A stretch of DNA of 35,202 bases from Candidatus Paenalcaligenes intestinipullorum (GCA_019120675.1 DWUQ01000105.1:1-35202), one strand, 5' to 3'. Shown: positions 21,925-32,148, counted from the first letter of the stretch. A program made the numbers and translations. Notes: generated by a model not told the origin, from the letters alone.

Positions 21925-23096
21925 CAACGTAATTTCAAAGTAGCTAAGCCCAGCAACACAAGCATCATGGTGATGATCCAAAAACGGACCACCACCTGCG
22001 TTTCTTTCCAACCACTGACTTCAAAATGGTGATGCAACGGGGCCATCTTAAAAATCCGCCGTCCCTCACCATATTTGCGTTTGGTATAGCGAAACCACGT
22101 CACTTGCATCATCACTGACAAGGTTTCTACAACAAAGACCCCGCCCATAATAAAAAACACAATTTCTTGCCGAACAATCACGGCAATCGTGCCCAACGCG
22201 CCACCCAAGGCTAAAGCACCCACATCGCCCATAAACACCTGAGCCGGGTAGGTGTTAAACCACAAAAAGGCAAGCCCTGCCCCTGCGATAGCGGCACAAA
22301 TCACCATGAGTTCGGAAGCACCCGAAATATAGGGAAATAATAAATATTTAGAGTAGTCGACACGCCCAACCACATAAGCAAAGATCCCCAGCGCGCTCCC
22401 AACCATGACTGTTGGCATAATGGCTAAACCATCGAGGCCATCCGTGAGATTGACCGCATTGCTGGAACCAACAATCACAAACCACGTCAACGCCACAAAA
22501 CCAAACACCCCTAAGGGATAACTAATGCTTTTAAAAAACGGGACGATCAAATCCGCGTTGGTGGGCAAGGACATGGTAAAGCCGCTCATCACCCAATCGC
22601 GGAACAGCGGCCACAGCTCGGCAGAGTCTGGTGCAGACACGGCAAAGGCCAAATAAACCGCAGCCACCATACCAATAATGCTTTGCCAGAAAAACTTTTG
22701 TCGTGAGGACATGCCTTCGGGGTCACGATGCACGACTTTTTTGTAATCGTCCGCCCAGCCAATCCAGCCAAAGCCAAACGTGACCAATAAGACCACCCAA
22801 ACAAAACGATTCGTCCAATCTGCCCACAACAACGTACTGACCGCAATTGAGATTAGAATCAGCACACCACCCATGGTGGGGGTGCCATTTTTCTGGATAT
22901 GGGATTCTGGGCCATAACTGCGCACCGCTTGGCCAATTTTCATTTCGGTTAAGCGACGGATGACTCGTGGACCGCACCAAAGACCTATGATTAACGAGGT
23001 CGCGCAGGCCAATAACGCACGCAAGGTAATGTATTCAAATACCGCAAAGGCGCGAATATGAGAATCCGCTAAAAATCGCGCCAACTCAAGCAACAT
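21924..23096 (-). CDS. mraY: Phospho-N-acetylmuramoyl-pentapeptide-transferase MraY
   Basis: [72 protein letters not shown]. Start reassigned to ATG at 23096 (11-bp overlap with the murEF 3' end). Confidence 0.96.
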   Translation of the reverse strand: MLLELARFLADSHIRAFAVFEYITLRALLACATSLIIGLWCGPRVIRRLTEMKIGQAVRSYGPESHIQKNGTPTMGGVLILISIAVSTLLWADWTNRFVWVVLLVTFGFGWIGWADDYKKVVHRDPEGMSSRQKFFWQSIIGMVAAVYLAFAVSAPDSAELWPLFRDWVMSGFTMSLPTNADLIVPFFKSISYPLGVFGFVALTWFVIVGSSNAVNLTDGLDGLAIMPTVMVGSALGIFAYVVGRVDYSKYLLFPYISGASELMVICAAIAGAGLAFLWFNTYPAQVFMGDVGALALGGALGTIAVIVRQEIVFFIMGGVFVVETLSVMMQVTWFRYTKRKYGEGRRIFKMAPLHHHFEVSGWKETQVVVRFWIITMMLVLLGLATLKLR

Positions 23097-25878
23097 GGGA
23101 AGCCCCGTCCTTATCTGAAAAATGCTGCTCAAGCGCAGTAACCACCCGATCCATACGCGCACTGCGTGAGCCTTTGATCAGCACATGAGCCGGCATTAAA
23201 GCGATAAGCTCCTCAACCAAGCTTTCTAGGCTTTCAACGACTTGCGCCGCTTCACCATACGCTTGGGCGGCATATTTTGCATCATTTCCTAAAACTAATA
23301 AATGGCCAATGCCTTGGTCGCGTGCATAATTTCCAACTTCAGCATGCACCGCTTGGCTCTGCACCCCGACTTCACTCATATCGCCTAATACGAGGACACG
23401 CTCGCCTTCAAGCTGAGCCAACACATCAATAGCAGCCCGTACTGAATCGGGATTCGCGTTGTAGCTGTCGTCGATGAGCTGAAAGCCTGGCACGACAGTT
23501 TTGGGCTGCATCCGCCCCTGCACGGGCTTGAAGGATTGTAGACCTTCGATTATTGCAGGCAATTCGATACCAATCGCCCACGCGCAAGCGCTCGCTGCTA
23601 ACGCATTGCGTAGATTATGGACACCAGGAGCGGGCAATTTAACCTTGGCTTGCTCAGAATGAATGGTCAGGGTAAAGCCTGTGGATTCGGCGCCAGCATG
23701 AATGGTGGTTGCACTGACCTCCGCACCCTCAGCAAACCCAAAACGCACGACCGACCGCTCACCGGCGTACTCTTGCCACAAGGCCGTATACGGCTCATCA
23801 TTCGGAAAAACCGCTACGCCCTGGTCAGCAAGACCGCGAATGACCTCACCGTTTTCTTGAGCAACGGCTTCCACCGTATGCAAAAACTCTTGGTGCTCAC
23901 GTTGTGCATTATTGACTAAAGCCACAGTGGGTTGGGCAATGGCGGTTAACACTGCAATCTCGCCTGGGTGATTCATCCCCAACTCAAATACGGCAGCCTG
24001 ATGCTCGGTGCGCAAACGCAGCACCGATAGCGGCACGCCTAAGTCGTTGTTCAAATTGCCGACTGTTGCCACCGTATGGCCTTGACCAAACTGAGCACGG
24101 AAAATGCTGGCGACCATTTCTTTGGTGGTCGTTTTGCCATTGCTGCCGCAAATTGCCACCACAGGGATGGAAAAACGTTGCCGCCAAACGGTAGCAATCG
24201 TAATTAATGCTTGGCGGGTATCGCCCAATACAAACTGAGGCAGATTTACTTCAGGGTGTGGCTCGCTAACGATCGCGGCACACGCCCCTTTTTCACGCGC
24301 TAAAGCCAAATAAGCATGCCCATCAAAGCGCTCACCATTTAAGGCGACAAATAAATCATTAGGCTGTAGCGTCCGCGTGTCGGTGGATAGGTTCACTCCT
24401 CGCAACCAGCTCAGCGCAAAGCTACCCCACTGACGGTCATCAAACGCAAAGCGTTCCCCCTTGATCTCTTGGTACGTTTCGTGCCCTTTACCCGCGATTA
24501 AAATCAAATCGGCGGGCTCGGCTTGCCAAATGGTTTCTAAAATCGCTTTGGCGCGATCGGGCTGCACGCGTGTGTGGGCGGCGTTGGAGTCGATGCCGTC
24601 GAGGATTTGTTTCAGAATATCGTCGGGATCCTCGGAGCGTGGGTTGTCGTTGGTCAGCACCACCTCATCGGCTAATGCTGCCGCAATGCCACCCATTATT
24701 GGACGCTTAGCGCGATCCCGATCGCCACCACACCCAAAAATACACTTTAGTTTGCCACCACGAATTGTGGCCACGCCTCGCAAAGCATGCAAAGCGCGCT
24801 CAAGCGCATCAGGGCTATGGGCATAGTCCACCACCACCAAAGGGGCGGGGGCATTTTTAGCAATGGCCGCCACCGCGTTAACAATCTCTAGACGGCCTGC
24901 GACGGGGCCTAAGGTCGCCATGAGGCGGGCAATTTTAGAGACCGGCCAACCTAATTCGGTCAAAATCCCTGAAACCAATAACAAGTTCGCTACATTGTGC
25001 TCACCCAGTAAGTGAGTCAAAATTTGCGCTTGACCATGAGCGGTTTGCAACGTGAAAACCTGGCCGTCTGCGCCGTGATGGACATCACTGGCCACCACAT
25101 CGGCCGACGTATCTTGTAAAGAATACGATACTTTTTTGGCGTGCAAAGGCTGTGACAAGAGTTCGCGTCCAAACGCATCGTCCGCATTGATAACAGCCGT
25201 TTGCAAACCGGGCCAATGAAACAAACGGTTTTTGGCGGCTTGGTAGTTTTCGAGCGTCTCGTGATAATCCAAGTGATCATGCGACAAATTCGTGAACGCT
25301 GCGATGGCAATGTTGACACCATCTAAACGCCCTTGCTCAATTCCAATCGAAGACGCTTCCAAAGCGACCAAATTAGCCCCCGCTGCGCGCAAACGCGCCA
25401 AGCTTCGGTGCATGGTCAGCACATCTGGCGTCGTCAACGCCCCACCGAGGTTGGTGCCATCCGGTAAGGTCACCCCCAAGGTGCCAATCGTGCCACACGG
25501 CACAGTCGAGTTATTCAGCGCACCGGCCAACCACTGCACACTTGAGGTTTTACCGTTGGTGCCGGTCACGGCCATAATGGTCATCGCCTCAGAAGGCCGT
25601 CCCCACCACTCATGAGCCACTTCCCCTAATAAGGCTTGCAAACCGACAACCTCGAGTACGGGCACAGATAGTGTACGCGGCTGCTGAAAGGCCTCCGTAA
25701 CCACGGCGACCGCGCCGTTTTCAATGGCGGCTTCGATAAAATCCCGTCCATCCCCTGCTACGCCGGGGCAAGCGACAAACACATCCCCTGCTGTCAACTG
25801 CCGAGAATCCAAACACAGCTGTGCCGTCTCGGGCACATGCTGACGCAACCACTCAATAATCTTTACTGCTGTGGACAT
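23086..25878 (-). CDS. murEF: Bifunctional MurE-MurF fusion (UDP-MurNAc-tripeptide synthetase / tripeptide:D-Ala-D-Ala ligase)
   Basis: One uninterrupted 930 aa ORF. MurE part: [32 protein letters not shown] (DNPR meso-DAP motif), AGKGHETYQ. MurF part starts near residue 490: [72 protein letters not shown]. Confidence 0.95.
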   Translation of the reverse strand: MSTAVKIIEWLRQHVPETAQLCLDSRQLTAGDVFVACPGVAGDGRDFIEAAIENGAVAVVTEAFQQPRTLSVPVLEVVGLQALLGEVAHEWWGRPSEAMTIMAVTGTNGKTSSVQWLAGALNNSTVPCGTIGTLGVTLPDGTNLGGALTTPDVLTMHRSLARLRAAGANLVALEASSIGIEQGRLDGVNIAIAAFTNLSHDHLDYHETLENYQAAKNRLFHWPGLQTAVINADDAFGRELLSQPLHAKKVSYSLQDTSADVVASDVHHGADGQVFTLQTAHGQAQILTHLLGEHNVANLLLVSGILTELGWPVSKIARLMATLGPVAGRLEIVNAVAAIAKNAPAPLVVVDYAHSPDALERALHALRGVATIRGGKLKCIFGCGGDRDRAKRPIMGGIAAALADEVVLTNDNPRSEDPDDILKQILDGIDSNAAHTRVQPDRAKAILETIWQAEPADLILIAGKGHETYQEIKGERFAFDDRQWGSFALSWLRGVNLSTDTRTLQPNDLFVALNGERFDGHAYLALAREKGACAAIVSEPHPEVNLPQFVLGDTRQALITIATVWRQRFSIPVVAICGSNGKTTTKEMVASIFRAQFGQGHTVATVGNLNNDLGVPLSVLRLRTEHQAAVFELGMNHPGEIAVLTAIAQPTVALVNNAQREHQEFLHTVEAVAQENGEVIRGLADQGVAVFPNDEPYTALWQEYAGERSVVRFGFAEGAEVSATTIHAGAESTGFTLTIHSEQAKVKLPAPGVHNLRNALAASACAWAIGIELPAIIEGLQSFKPVQGRMQPKTVVPGFQLIDDSYNANPDSVRAAIDVLAQLEGERVLVLGDMSEVGVQSQAVHAEVGNYARDQGIGHLLVLGNDAKYAAQAYGEAAQVVESLESLVEELIALMPAHVLIKGSRSARMDRVVTALEQHFSDKDGASHVA

Positions 25879-25880
25879 TC

Positions 25881-27614
25881 TTATTCCTCTTTTTGCTCAG
25901 CTTGCAAAGCCACTAAAGGCTCAATCGGTGCGTCGGGTTGCACCCCCATACGCCGCAAACTGTTTGCCATAATCTCTGAAAAAACGGGAGCCGCTACACG
26001 CCCCCCAAAATAGGCCCCTTGAGGCTCATCAATACTGACTGCTACGACTAAGCGTGGATCCGATACCGGCGCAAAACCCACAAACGAGCTGCGATAACGT
26101 GATTTACTGTACTTACCATCAACGATTTTACGCGCCGTACCACTCTTTCCTGCCACCCGATAACCTTGCACCTGAGCCAGCTTTGCCCCATCTGGCCCTG
26201 CAGCCGCTTCGAGCATCGCCCGTACGGTACGCGCCACTTCGGGCTTGAACACCGGAACACTAGCCGGTTTAGCCGTGTTTTTGAGTAAACTTAAAAACAC
26301 CATATCGCCATCTCGGGCAAACACCGTATAGGCATGCGCCATTTGCAGCAACGATACGGACAGACCATACCCATACGCCATCGTGGCGCGCTCAATCGGA
26401 CGCCAGCGCGCCCAAGGGCGCAAACGACCCGCGGCCGCACCTGGGAAATTGGTCTGCGGTGAACGCCCAAAGCCCAACAGGTTAAAACTATTCCACATTT
26501 CTTCTGAGCTTAAACGCTCCGAAATCATGGTCATGCCGATATTACTTGAGCGCTGCAAAATGCCCGCGGCATCCAAAGTGCCGTTAAAACGGCTCACATC
26601 GGTGATCGTATGACCTTGATACCGATACGCCCCATTGCCCGTATTGAACTTGGTGGAGGTGGAAATCTTGTTGTTGTTTAAAGCCACGGCTACCGTGAAG
26701 GGCTTCATCGTTGAGCCGGGCTCAAAGGTGTCGGTGATCACACGATTTCTGAGCGCACTGCCACGACGCTCGCTACGCTCATTGGGATCATAGGTCGGCA
26801 AATTCACCAGCGCCAATAGCTCGCCCGAACGCACATCAATAATAACTGCGGACGCCGCACTGGCTTGGGTTTCTTCGAGGCTCTTTTTGAGGGCGGCGTA
26901 CGCGTCGTATTGCAACGCGGCATCAATAGAAAGCTGTAAGTCCTGACCATTTACGGGTGGGATGGCATCGCGCACATCCTCGATGATATTGCCCAAACGA
27001 TCTCGAATGACCCGTCGCGACCCAGCAGTACCAGAAAGCTCCTGATTAAAAGAAAGCTCAATGCCTTCGATGCCTTGGTCTTCAATATCGGTAAAGCCAG
27101 TCACGTGCGCCATGACCTCGCCTTGGGGGTACGAGCGACGCACCTCATCTTGATCGTGGATACCGGGGATCTTTAAGCTCGCGATTTCTTTGGCGAGCTC
27201 CATCTCAACCTGTCGACGCAAATACACAAAGCTACGGTCTTCGGTGTTGATACGACGCTGCACCTCATCAGGGCTCATCTCCAGCAAGGATGCGAGCTTA
27301 GCGACCTGCTCGGGAGTGGCTTTTTTTGCATCCTCGGGCAAGGCCCAGATCGCTTTAACGGCCACACTACTGGCCAACACCACTTCACCCGTGCGATCGA
27401 ACACCTTGCCCCGTGTAGCGGGCAAGACAACCGTACGCTCATACCGGCGTTCGCCTTGTTGCTGTAAGAACTCAGTTGAAAAGGCTTGAACGTGTACGGC
27501 TTTGACTAATAAAGCAATAAAACCCAACACCAGCATGCGCCATACCCAGCGCGCTCGGCTGATGGAAGCGTGCTCGGCAAGCATGGCGCGCTGATGGTAA
27601 TGAGGCTGAGGCAT
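25881..27614 (-). CDS. ftsI: Peptidoglycan D,D-transpeptidase FtsI (PBP3)
   Basis: 577 aa. TM anchor, FEPGSTMKPFTVAVAL (SxxK), QRSSNIGMTMIS (SxN), VAGKSGTARKI (KSGT). Confidence 0.96.
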   Translation of the reverse strand: MPQPHYHQRAMLAEHASISRARWVWRMLVLGFIALLVKAVHVQAFSTEFLQQQGERRYERTVVLPATRGKVFDRTGEVVLASSVAVKAIWALPEDAKKATPEQVAKLASLLEMSPDEVQRRINTEDRSFVYLRRQVEMELAKEIASLKIPGIHDQDEVRRSYPQGEVMAHVTGFTDIEDQGIEGIELSFNQELSGTAGSRRVIRDRLGNIIEDVRDAIPPVNGQDLQLSIDAALQYDAYAALKKSLEETQASAASAVIIDVRSGELLALVNLPTYDPNERSERRGSALRNRVITDTFEPGSTMKPFTVAVALNNNKISTSTKFNTGNGAYRYQGHTITDVSRFNGTLDAAGILQRSSNIGMTMISERLSSEEMWNSFNLLGFGRSPQTNFPGAAAGRLRPWARWRPIERATMAYGYGLSVSLLQMAHAYTVFARDGDMVFLSLLKNTAKPASVPVFKPEVARTVRAMLEAAAGPDGAKLAQVQGYRVAGKSGTARKIVDGKYSKSRYRSSFVGFAPVSDPRLVVAVSIDEPQGAYFGGRVAAPVFSEIMANSLRRMGVQPDAPIEPLVALQAEQKEE

Positions 27615-27925
27615 TATTGTGCTCCCTGTTTAAGGGGCATGGCACCGCCACGGGATAAAACCGTTGCAGGCAAATAGAGCGTGCGATCGGGCGAGCCGCC
27701 AATCAATTCGAGCTCCTGTCGCGCCAAACGATCCACACGGGCATTACTCGCCAAGCTGGCGCGTTCGGCTTGTAGACGACGCCATTCTAAATCCAGCTCA
27801 CGCGCTTGACGCACTAAACGTTCTGTTTCCATATAGAGCTGGCGCGCTTGATAGCGCGCCGAGACCAAAGAGAGAGCTGAGACCATCAGCACCAAGGCCA
27901 AACCAAAACGAAGCAACAAGCTCAC
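27614..27925 (-). CDS. ftsL: Cell division protein FtsL
   Basis: 103 aa between rsmH and ftsI. Single TM then coiled coil (TERLVRQARELDLEWRRLQAERASLASNARVDRLARQEL). Confidence 0.92.
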   Translation of the reverse strand: MSLLLRFGLALVLMVSALSLVSARYQARQLYMETERLVRQARELDLEWRRLQAERASLASNARVDRLARQELELIGGSPDRTLYLPATVLSRGGAMPLKQGAQ

Positions 27926-28986
27926 CGCCGTTTCCCCCGACGTGAATGATCACCACGCCCAGCTAAAGCTTGATGGGCTTGATCAAAAGTAGCGCGCCAA
28001 TCGTCCTGCAATGGCGTATACGTGCGCTCCGCTACTCGTAATACCGCCGAGCGAGCGCGCACATTGTGCTCTATTTCTGCCGCATTTGGGAGTACCCTAC
28101 CGATTGATCGCAACCATGGTTGGGGTAACTGCTCGACGGTTAAAGGCAAGTGGGCCACCGCAGCATCTGGGTTGGCCGCCGTGTTAATAAACTGTTTGAC
28201 AATACGATCCTCAAGAGAGTGAAAGCTAATCACAGCAAGACGGCCATCGGGCTTGAGCAGTTCAAGACTTAACGGCAGCGTGAGCGCAAGCTCTTCGAGC
28301 TCACGGTTGAGGTAAATCCGTATAGCCTGGAAGGTCCGGGTGGCAGGGTGATGACCCTTCTCGCGTGTGCGGACAACCGAGGCGACCAGCTCGGCGAGAT
28401 CGCTCGTTGTACGCAGCGGTAAGGATTCGCGGCGACTAACAATCGCCTTTGCAATCTGGAAAGCAAACCGTTCTTCGCCATAATCTGCTATGACCTCTTT
28501 AATTTCTTCAACACTGGCCTGGCTGAGCCATTCGGCTGCCGTTAAGCCTGTGGAGTTATTCATACGCATATCCAGAGGCCCCTCGCGCATAAACGAGAAC
28601 CCTCGCTCCGCCGCGTCCAGCTGCGGAGACGATACGCCCAGATCCATCATGATGCCGTCAACAGCGTGCACACCGTGCTCAGACAAAGCCGTATGCATCT
28701 GTTCAAAACCGGCATGAATTACTGTGATACGTTGGTCTTGTGAGGCCAGTGCCTGAGCCGCCTCAATGGCTTGTGGGTCTTTGTCGATGACAAACAGTCG
28801 AGCACTCGCATCGACATGCTGCAATAAGTATTGACTGTGGCCACCCCGCCCAAATGTGGCGTCGACATACACTGCATTTGGGATGGCTTTAGGCGCTATC
28901 AGGCCTGCCCGCTTAATATGAAAATCGGGCTCAATGAGAGCAGCCACAGTGGGCTCAAGCAATACGGAGCGATGAGCAAAACTCAT
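27922..28986 (-). CDS. rsmH: 16S rRNA (cytosine(1402)-N(4))-methyltransferase RsmH (MraW)
   Basis: HRSVLLEPTVAALI; YVDATFGRGGHSQYLL; GIMMDLGVSSPQLDAAERGFSFMREGPLDMRMN; RTFQAIRIYLNRELEEL; AVISFHSLEDRIVKQF. Confidence 0.96.
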   Translation of the reverse strand: MSFAHRSVLLEPTVAALIEPDFHIKRAGLIAPKAIPNAVYVDATFGRGGHSQYLLQHVDASARLFVIDKDPQAIEAAQALASQDQRITVIHAGFEQMHTALSEHGVHAVDGIMMDLGVSSPQLDAAERGFSFMREGPLDMRMNNSTGLTAAEWLSQASVEEIKEVIADYGEERFAFQIAKAIVSRRESLPLRTTSDLAELVASVVRTREKGHHPATRTFQAIRIYLNRELEELALTLPLSLELLKPDGRLAVISFHSLEDRIVKQFINTAANPDAAVAHLPLTVEQLPQPWLRSIGRVLPNAAEIEHNVRARSAVLRVAERTYTPLQDDWRATFDQAHQALAGRGDHSRRGKRR

Positions 28987-28994
28987 GAGCCAAC

Positions 28995-29423
28995 TCAGAA
29001 AGAAAACTGTTCAAATACGGCAGTCATGCCTTGGGCGAGGTCTTGAGCCTGGCGTCGTTCGAGCTCTACGGCATCCCACAGCTCGAAATGCCCCCCTAAA
29101 CCGAGCAGCATGGCTCCACGCTCAAGGCCTACGGCAAGCCGTAACTCAGGCGCCACCAAAATACGGCCAGCACCATCCATTTCGACATCTTGGGCATTAC
29201 CCAGCAGTAAACGCTGCAAGGCACGGGCAGACATAGGGAAGGCAGCAATTTGTTGGCGTTTTTCTTCCCACAGGGAGCGTGGGTAAACCAAAAGGCAGCC
29301 ATCGGGGTGACGCGTAAGCGTGAGACGTCCGGATTCATGGTTGAGCAACGCGTCACGATGCCGTGTCGGTATAGCCATCCGACCCTTGGCATCTAATGTG
29401 AGAGCATTGCTGCCTTGGAACAT
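28995..29423 (-). CDS. mraZ: Transcriptional regulator MraZ
   Basis: MFQGSNALTLDAKGRMAIPTRHRDALL...LLLGNAQDVEMDGAGRILVAPELR (two DxxGR motifs). Start reassigned to ATG at 29423. Confidence 0.96.
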   Translation of the reverse strand: MFQGSNALTLDAKGRMAIPTRHRDALLNHESGRLTLTRHPDGCLLVYPRSLWEEKRQQIAAFPMSARALQRLLLGNAQDVEMDGAGRILVAPELRLAVGLERGAMLLGLGGHFELWDAVELERRQAQDLAQGMTAVFEQFSF

Positions 29424-29424
29424 C

Positions 29425-29464
29425 GCCTTCCCCACTTTTATACACAAAAACCTACTTTTTCCCA
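29425..29464 (-). promoter_or_regulatory. MraZ-type operator: four 10-bp-phased repeats of the TGGGN(5) type
   Basis: Minus strand reads TGGGAAAAAG|TAGGTTTTTG|TGTATAAAAG|TGGGGAAGGC immediately 5' of the mraZ ATG. Confidence 0.7.
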
Positions 29465-29492
29465 CTCTAAGCCAAGACACGAAAGTGGTCAA
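29464..29492 (-). promoter_or_regulatory. Candidate sigma70 promoter for the mra/dcw operon (TTGACC - 17 bp - TAGAGT)
   Basis: Minus strand reads TTGACC-ACTTTCGTGTCTTGGCT-TAGAGT. The -10 overlaps the first MraZ repeat. Confidence 0.55.
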
Positions 29493-29769
29493 GATATATA
29501 GGCATTTTTAGCTTAAGAATGGGGAACTATTATTTAGCCTCACTCCTTCAAACTTCAACGCAAAGGGTTTATTTTCAATCACTTAAAAAAACAATTAAAA
29601 GTAACTTGTTAAATACTCACTAAGCTTCCACACTAACCCTTGCACTTCCTAACATTTATTCACGGACGACAAAAAGCCACTCCATAGATAAGTGTTAAAA
29701 AATGAAAATAGGAAAAGTTTTAATCACTGTTAGAATAAACAGTCATCGGCAATGGACTTGCCAAAGAAA

Positions 29770-30168
29770 AAAGGAACAAGCCTATAGGCCGGATTCTGTA
29801 AACCAAGCACGCTTGGTTGGCAACCATTCCTCTGGGTGATGCATTACTGCAGCACTCTAGCCACCTACCCGCATACTTGAGCGAGCCGCCCTTTTATTGC
29901 TTGCACAATAACGTATGCCTATTTGGTGTTGCTCCGGATAGAGGTTACCGCGTTTCACCCTACACGCACGGTTGACTCAGCGCCAACAAAATTACGGAGA
30001 TGGCCGTAACTGAGCATAGTAAACTATGCCCTACGCGCAGACTCGTCTCTGTGGCCCTATTCCTCAGCTGAAGTACTCAACTGGGCGGCTGTTAGCCGCT
30101 ATCCTGCTCTGCGGAGTCCGGACCTTCCTCGATAGCGTACGCTACCGCGGCTGCCCAGCTTGTTCCTT
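29770..30168 (-). ncRNA. rnpB: RNase P RNA, bacterial class A
   Basis: Minus strand contains GAGGAAAGTCCGGACTCC (P4/CR-I region), GAAACGCGGTAACCTCTATCCGGAGCAACACCAAATAGG, and ACAGAATCCGGCCTATAGGCT. P1 pairing GGAACAAGC (5') with GCTTGTTCC (3') followed by a T-run sets both ends. Confidence 0.95.
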
Positions 30169-30174
30169 ACTGTT

Positions 30175-30180
30175 ATTGTA
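30175..30180 (-). promoter_or_regulatory. Candidate -10 element of the rnpB promoter (TACAAT)
   Basis: Minus strand TACAAT lies 7 nt upstream of the inferred rnpB 5' end. The -35 candidate is weak (TTGTGC, 18-bp spacing). Confidence 0.45.
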
Positions 30181-30226
30181 CCGTGCGATCTGTATCGCGC
30201 ACAAAATTTTCTACTTCTGGAGTGTT

Positions 30227-32032
30227 ATGTCTTCGAACTTGATCACGCTAAACGAGGTACAACTCGCTTTTGGTCACCACGCCCTCTTAGACAGCGCCAA
30301 CCTAATTGTGCACGAGGGTGAGCGTTGCGGCCTCATTGGCCGTAACGGTGCCGGCAAGTCTTCTTTACTCAAACTCTTAGATGGCCGTCTTGCCCCAGAT
30401 GAGGGCGAGGTGCAGCGCCGTATCGGTTTGCGGGTCGCAACCGTTGAGCAAGAGCCCGACCTTCCTCCCGAACAAAGCGTGTACGATTACCTCTGCGGTG
30501 ATTTTGAGCTCAACGAAGACTGGCAACGCCCTTCACGTATCAGCGGCTTAATTGACGAATTGAAGCTTCGGCCCGATGCCTTAAATCAAACCTTATCAGG
30601 TGGCATGCGTAAACGTGTCGCTTTAGCTAAGGCCGTTGCTGACGCGCCCGATTTGCTCTTGCTCGACGAGCCCACGAACCATTTAGACTTCGACGGCATT
30701 TTATGGCTCGAAGCGCTGTTGAAAAACTTTCGGGGCAGCGTCATCGTCATTACTCACGATCGACAATTTCTAGACGAAGTCACCACACGCATTATTGAAC
30801 TGGATCGAGGCCAAATCTTTAGCTTCCCCGGTAACTTTTCTCAATGGCAAGTGCGCAAAGCCGAATGGCTGGAAGCGGAAGCCCAACAAAATGCGAAGTT
30901 TGACAAGTTCCTTGCCCAAGAAGAAGTCTGGATTCGTACTGGCGTGCAAGCACGCCGCACCCGAGACGAAGGTCGCGTACGTCGCTTGGAATCGCTACGT
31001 CGTGAACGTGCCGCGCGGCGCGAGCGTTCGGGCAATGTTAGTTTTGCCATTGATGAGGGCAAACGTTCAGGCCGCTTAGTGATTGAAGCCGAGCATATTA
31101 CCCATGGCTACAACGCGCATACGTTAATTAACGACTTCTCTACCGTGCTGTTACGAGGTGATCGGGTAGGATTAATCGGACCAAATGGCGCTGGCAAAAC
31201 CACCCTTTTACAAATTCTGCTTGGTCTGCTGCCCCCTAATCAAGGGCATGTCAAACTAGGAACCAATTTGACCATTGGCTACTTTGATCAAATGCGCAGT
31301 CAACTGGATGAAAAAGCCACCCTCGTGGAGACGATCAACCCCGGTACCGAATGGATTCAGATTGGCGACAAACGCTTGCACGTGATGAGCTATTTAGAAG
31401 AGTTTTTATTCCCAGCTGCACGCGCACACTCTCCAGTCAGCACGCTATCGGGGGGGGAGCGTGCACGCCTTGCGCTCGCCCGGCTATTTGCTCAACCCAC
31501 TAACATTCTGGTGCTGGACGAGCCTACTAACGATCTCGATATTGAAACCCTAGAATTGCTGGAGTCTTTGCTACAAGACTACCAAGGGACTGTATTATTG
31601 GTGAGCCACGACCGCAGCTTTTTGAATAATGTGGTGACCCAAGTCATTGCCGCCGAACCAAATGGTCATTGGCAAGAATACGCAGGGGGCTATGATGACT
31701 GGCTGCAGCAACGACCCGAGCCTTTAACCGAAGCTCCCGCAGCGACCAACCCCCCAGCGACCTCTAAAGCACCCGCGGCGGCCCCGCGTGCGCGCAGTCG
31801 CAGCAGTGGGTTGGCCCCTTGGGAAAGCAAAGAGCTGGCCGAGCTCCCCGAAAAAATCGCTCAACTGGAAGCCCAACAATCCGCCCTTGCTGCCCAGCTT
31901 AGTGAACCCGATATTTATGCAGATGGGCCTGAGGCCGCTCAACGCATCAATGACCAGCTCGCGGAACTGGATGAGCAACTGATGGCTCTGTTTGATCGTT
32001 GGGAAAGCTTAGAAGCCAAACAGGGTGAATAA
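30227..32032 (+). CDS. uup: ABC-F family ATPase, Uup-like
   Basis: MSSNLITLNEVQLAFGHHALL; two Walker A motifs (GRNGAGKSS, GPNGAGKTT), two signatures (LSGGMRKRVALAKA, LSGGERARLALARL), DEPTNHLDF/DEPTNDLDI, C-terminal coiled coil. The ORF-track start at 30026 lies inside rnpB and is rejected. Confidence 0.9.
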   Translation: MSSNLITLNEVQLAFGHHALLDSANLIVHEGERCGLIGRNGAGKSSLLKLLDGRLAPDEGEVQRRIGLRVATVEQEPDLPPEQSVYDYLCGDFELNEDWQRPSRISGLIDELKLRPDALNQTLSGGMRKRVALAKAVADAPDLLLLDEPTNHLDFDGILWLEALLKNFRGSVIVITHDRQFLDEVTTRIIELDRGQIFSFPGNFSQWQVRKAEWLEAEAQQNAKFDKFLAQEEVWIRTGVQARRTRDEGRVRRLESLRRERAARRERSGNVSFAIDEGKRSGRLVIEAEHITHGYNAHTLINDFSTVLLRGDRVGLIGPNGAGKTTLLQILLGLLPPNQGHVKLGTNLTIGYFDQMRSQLDEKATLVETINPGTEWIQIGDKRLHVMSYLEEFLFPAARAHSPVSTLSGGERARLALARLFAQPTNILVLDEPTNDLDIETLELLESLLQDYQGTVLLVSHDRSFLNNVVTQVIAAEPNGHWQEYAGGYDDWLQQRPEPLTEAPAATNPPATSKAPAAAPRARSRSSGLAPWESKELAELPEKIAQLEAQQSALAAQLSEPDIYADGPEAAQRINDQLAELDEQLMALFDRWESLEAKQGE

Positions 32033-32036
32033 ATAA

Positions 32037-32075
32037 AGGCCATCAAGTGCTTCACTCAACAGCACCCGATGGCCT
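32037..32075 (+). terminator. Stem-loop terminator candidate downstream of uup
   Basis: AGGCCATC...GATGGCCT with nested GTGCT/AGCAC pairing; weak T-tract. Confidence 0.5.
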
Positions 32076-32104
32076 GCCTTAGTTCACAATACTCTAAGCT
32101 ACGA

Positions 32105-32129
32105 ATGGCTATTAATGAAAAATAGCCAT
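32105..32129 (-). terminator. Terminator candidate downstream of pyrC
   Basis: ATGGCTATT-aatgaaa-AATAGCCAT inverted repeat, 9-bp perfect stem, A/T-rich loop. Confidence 0.45.
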
Positions 32130-32148
32130 ATGACCTAGGCTTAATGGA

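Noticed and set aside
29702-29840. Short plus-strand ORF starting ATGAAAATAGGAAAAG upstream of and into rnpB
   Set aside because: Runs antisense into the RNase P RNA 3' end, no supported ribosome-binding site or homology.
30026-30226. N-terminal 67-codon extension of the 668 aa ABC-F ORF
   Set aside because: This stretch is antisense to rnpB. A canonical start (MSSNLITLNEV, ATG 30227) follows, so the extension is not a real coding region.
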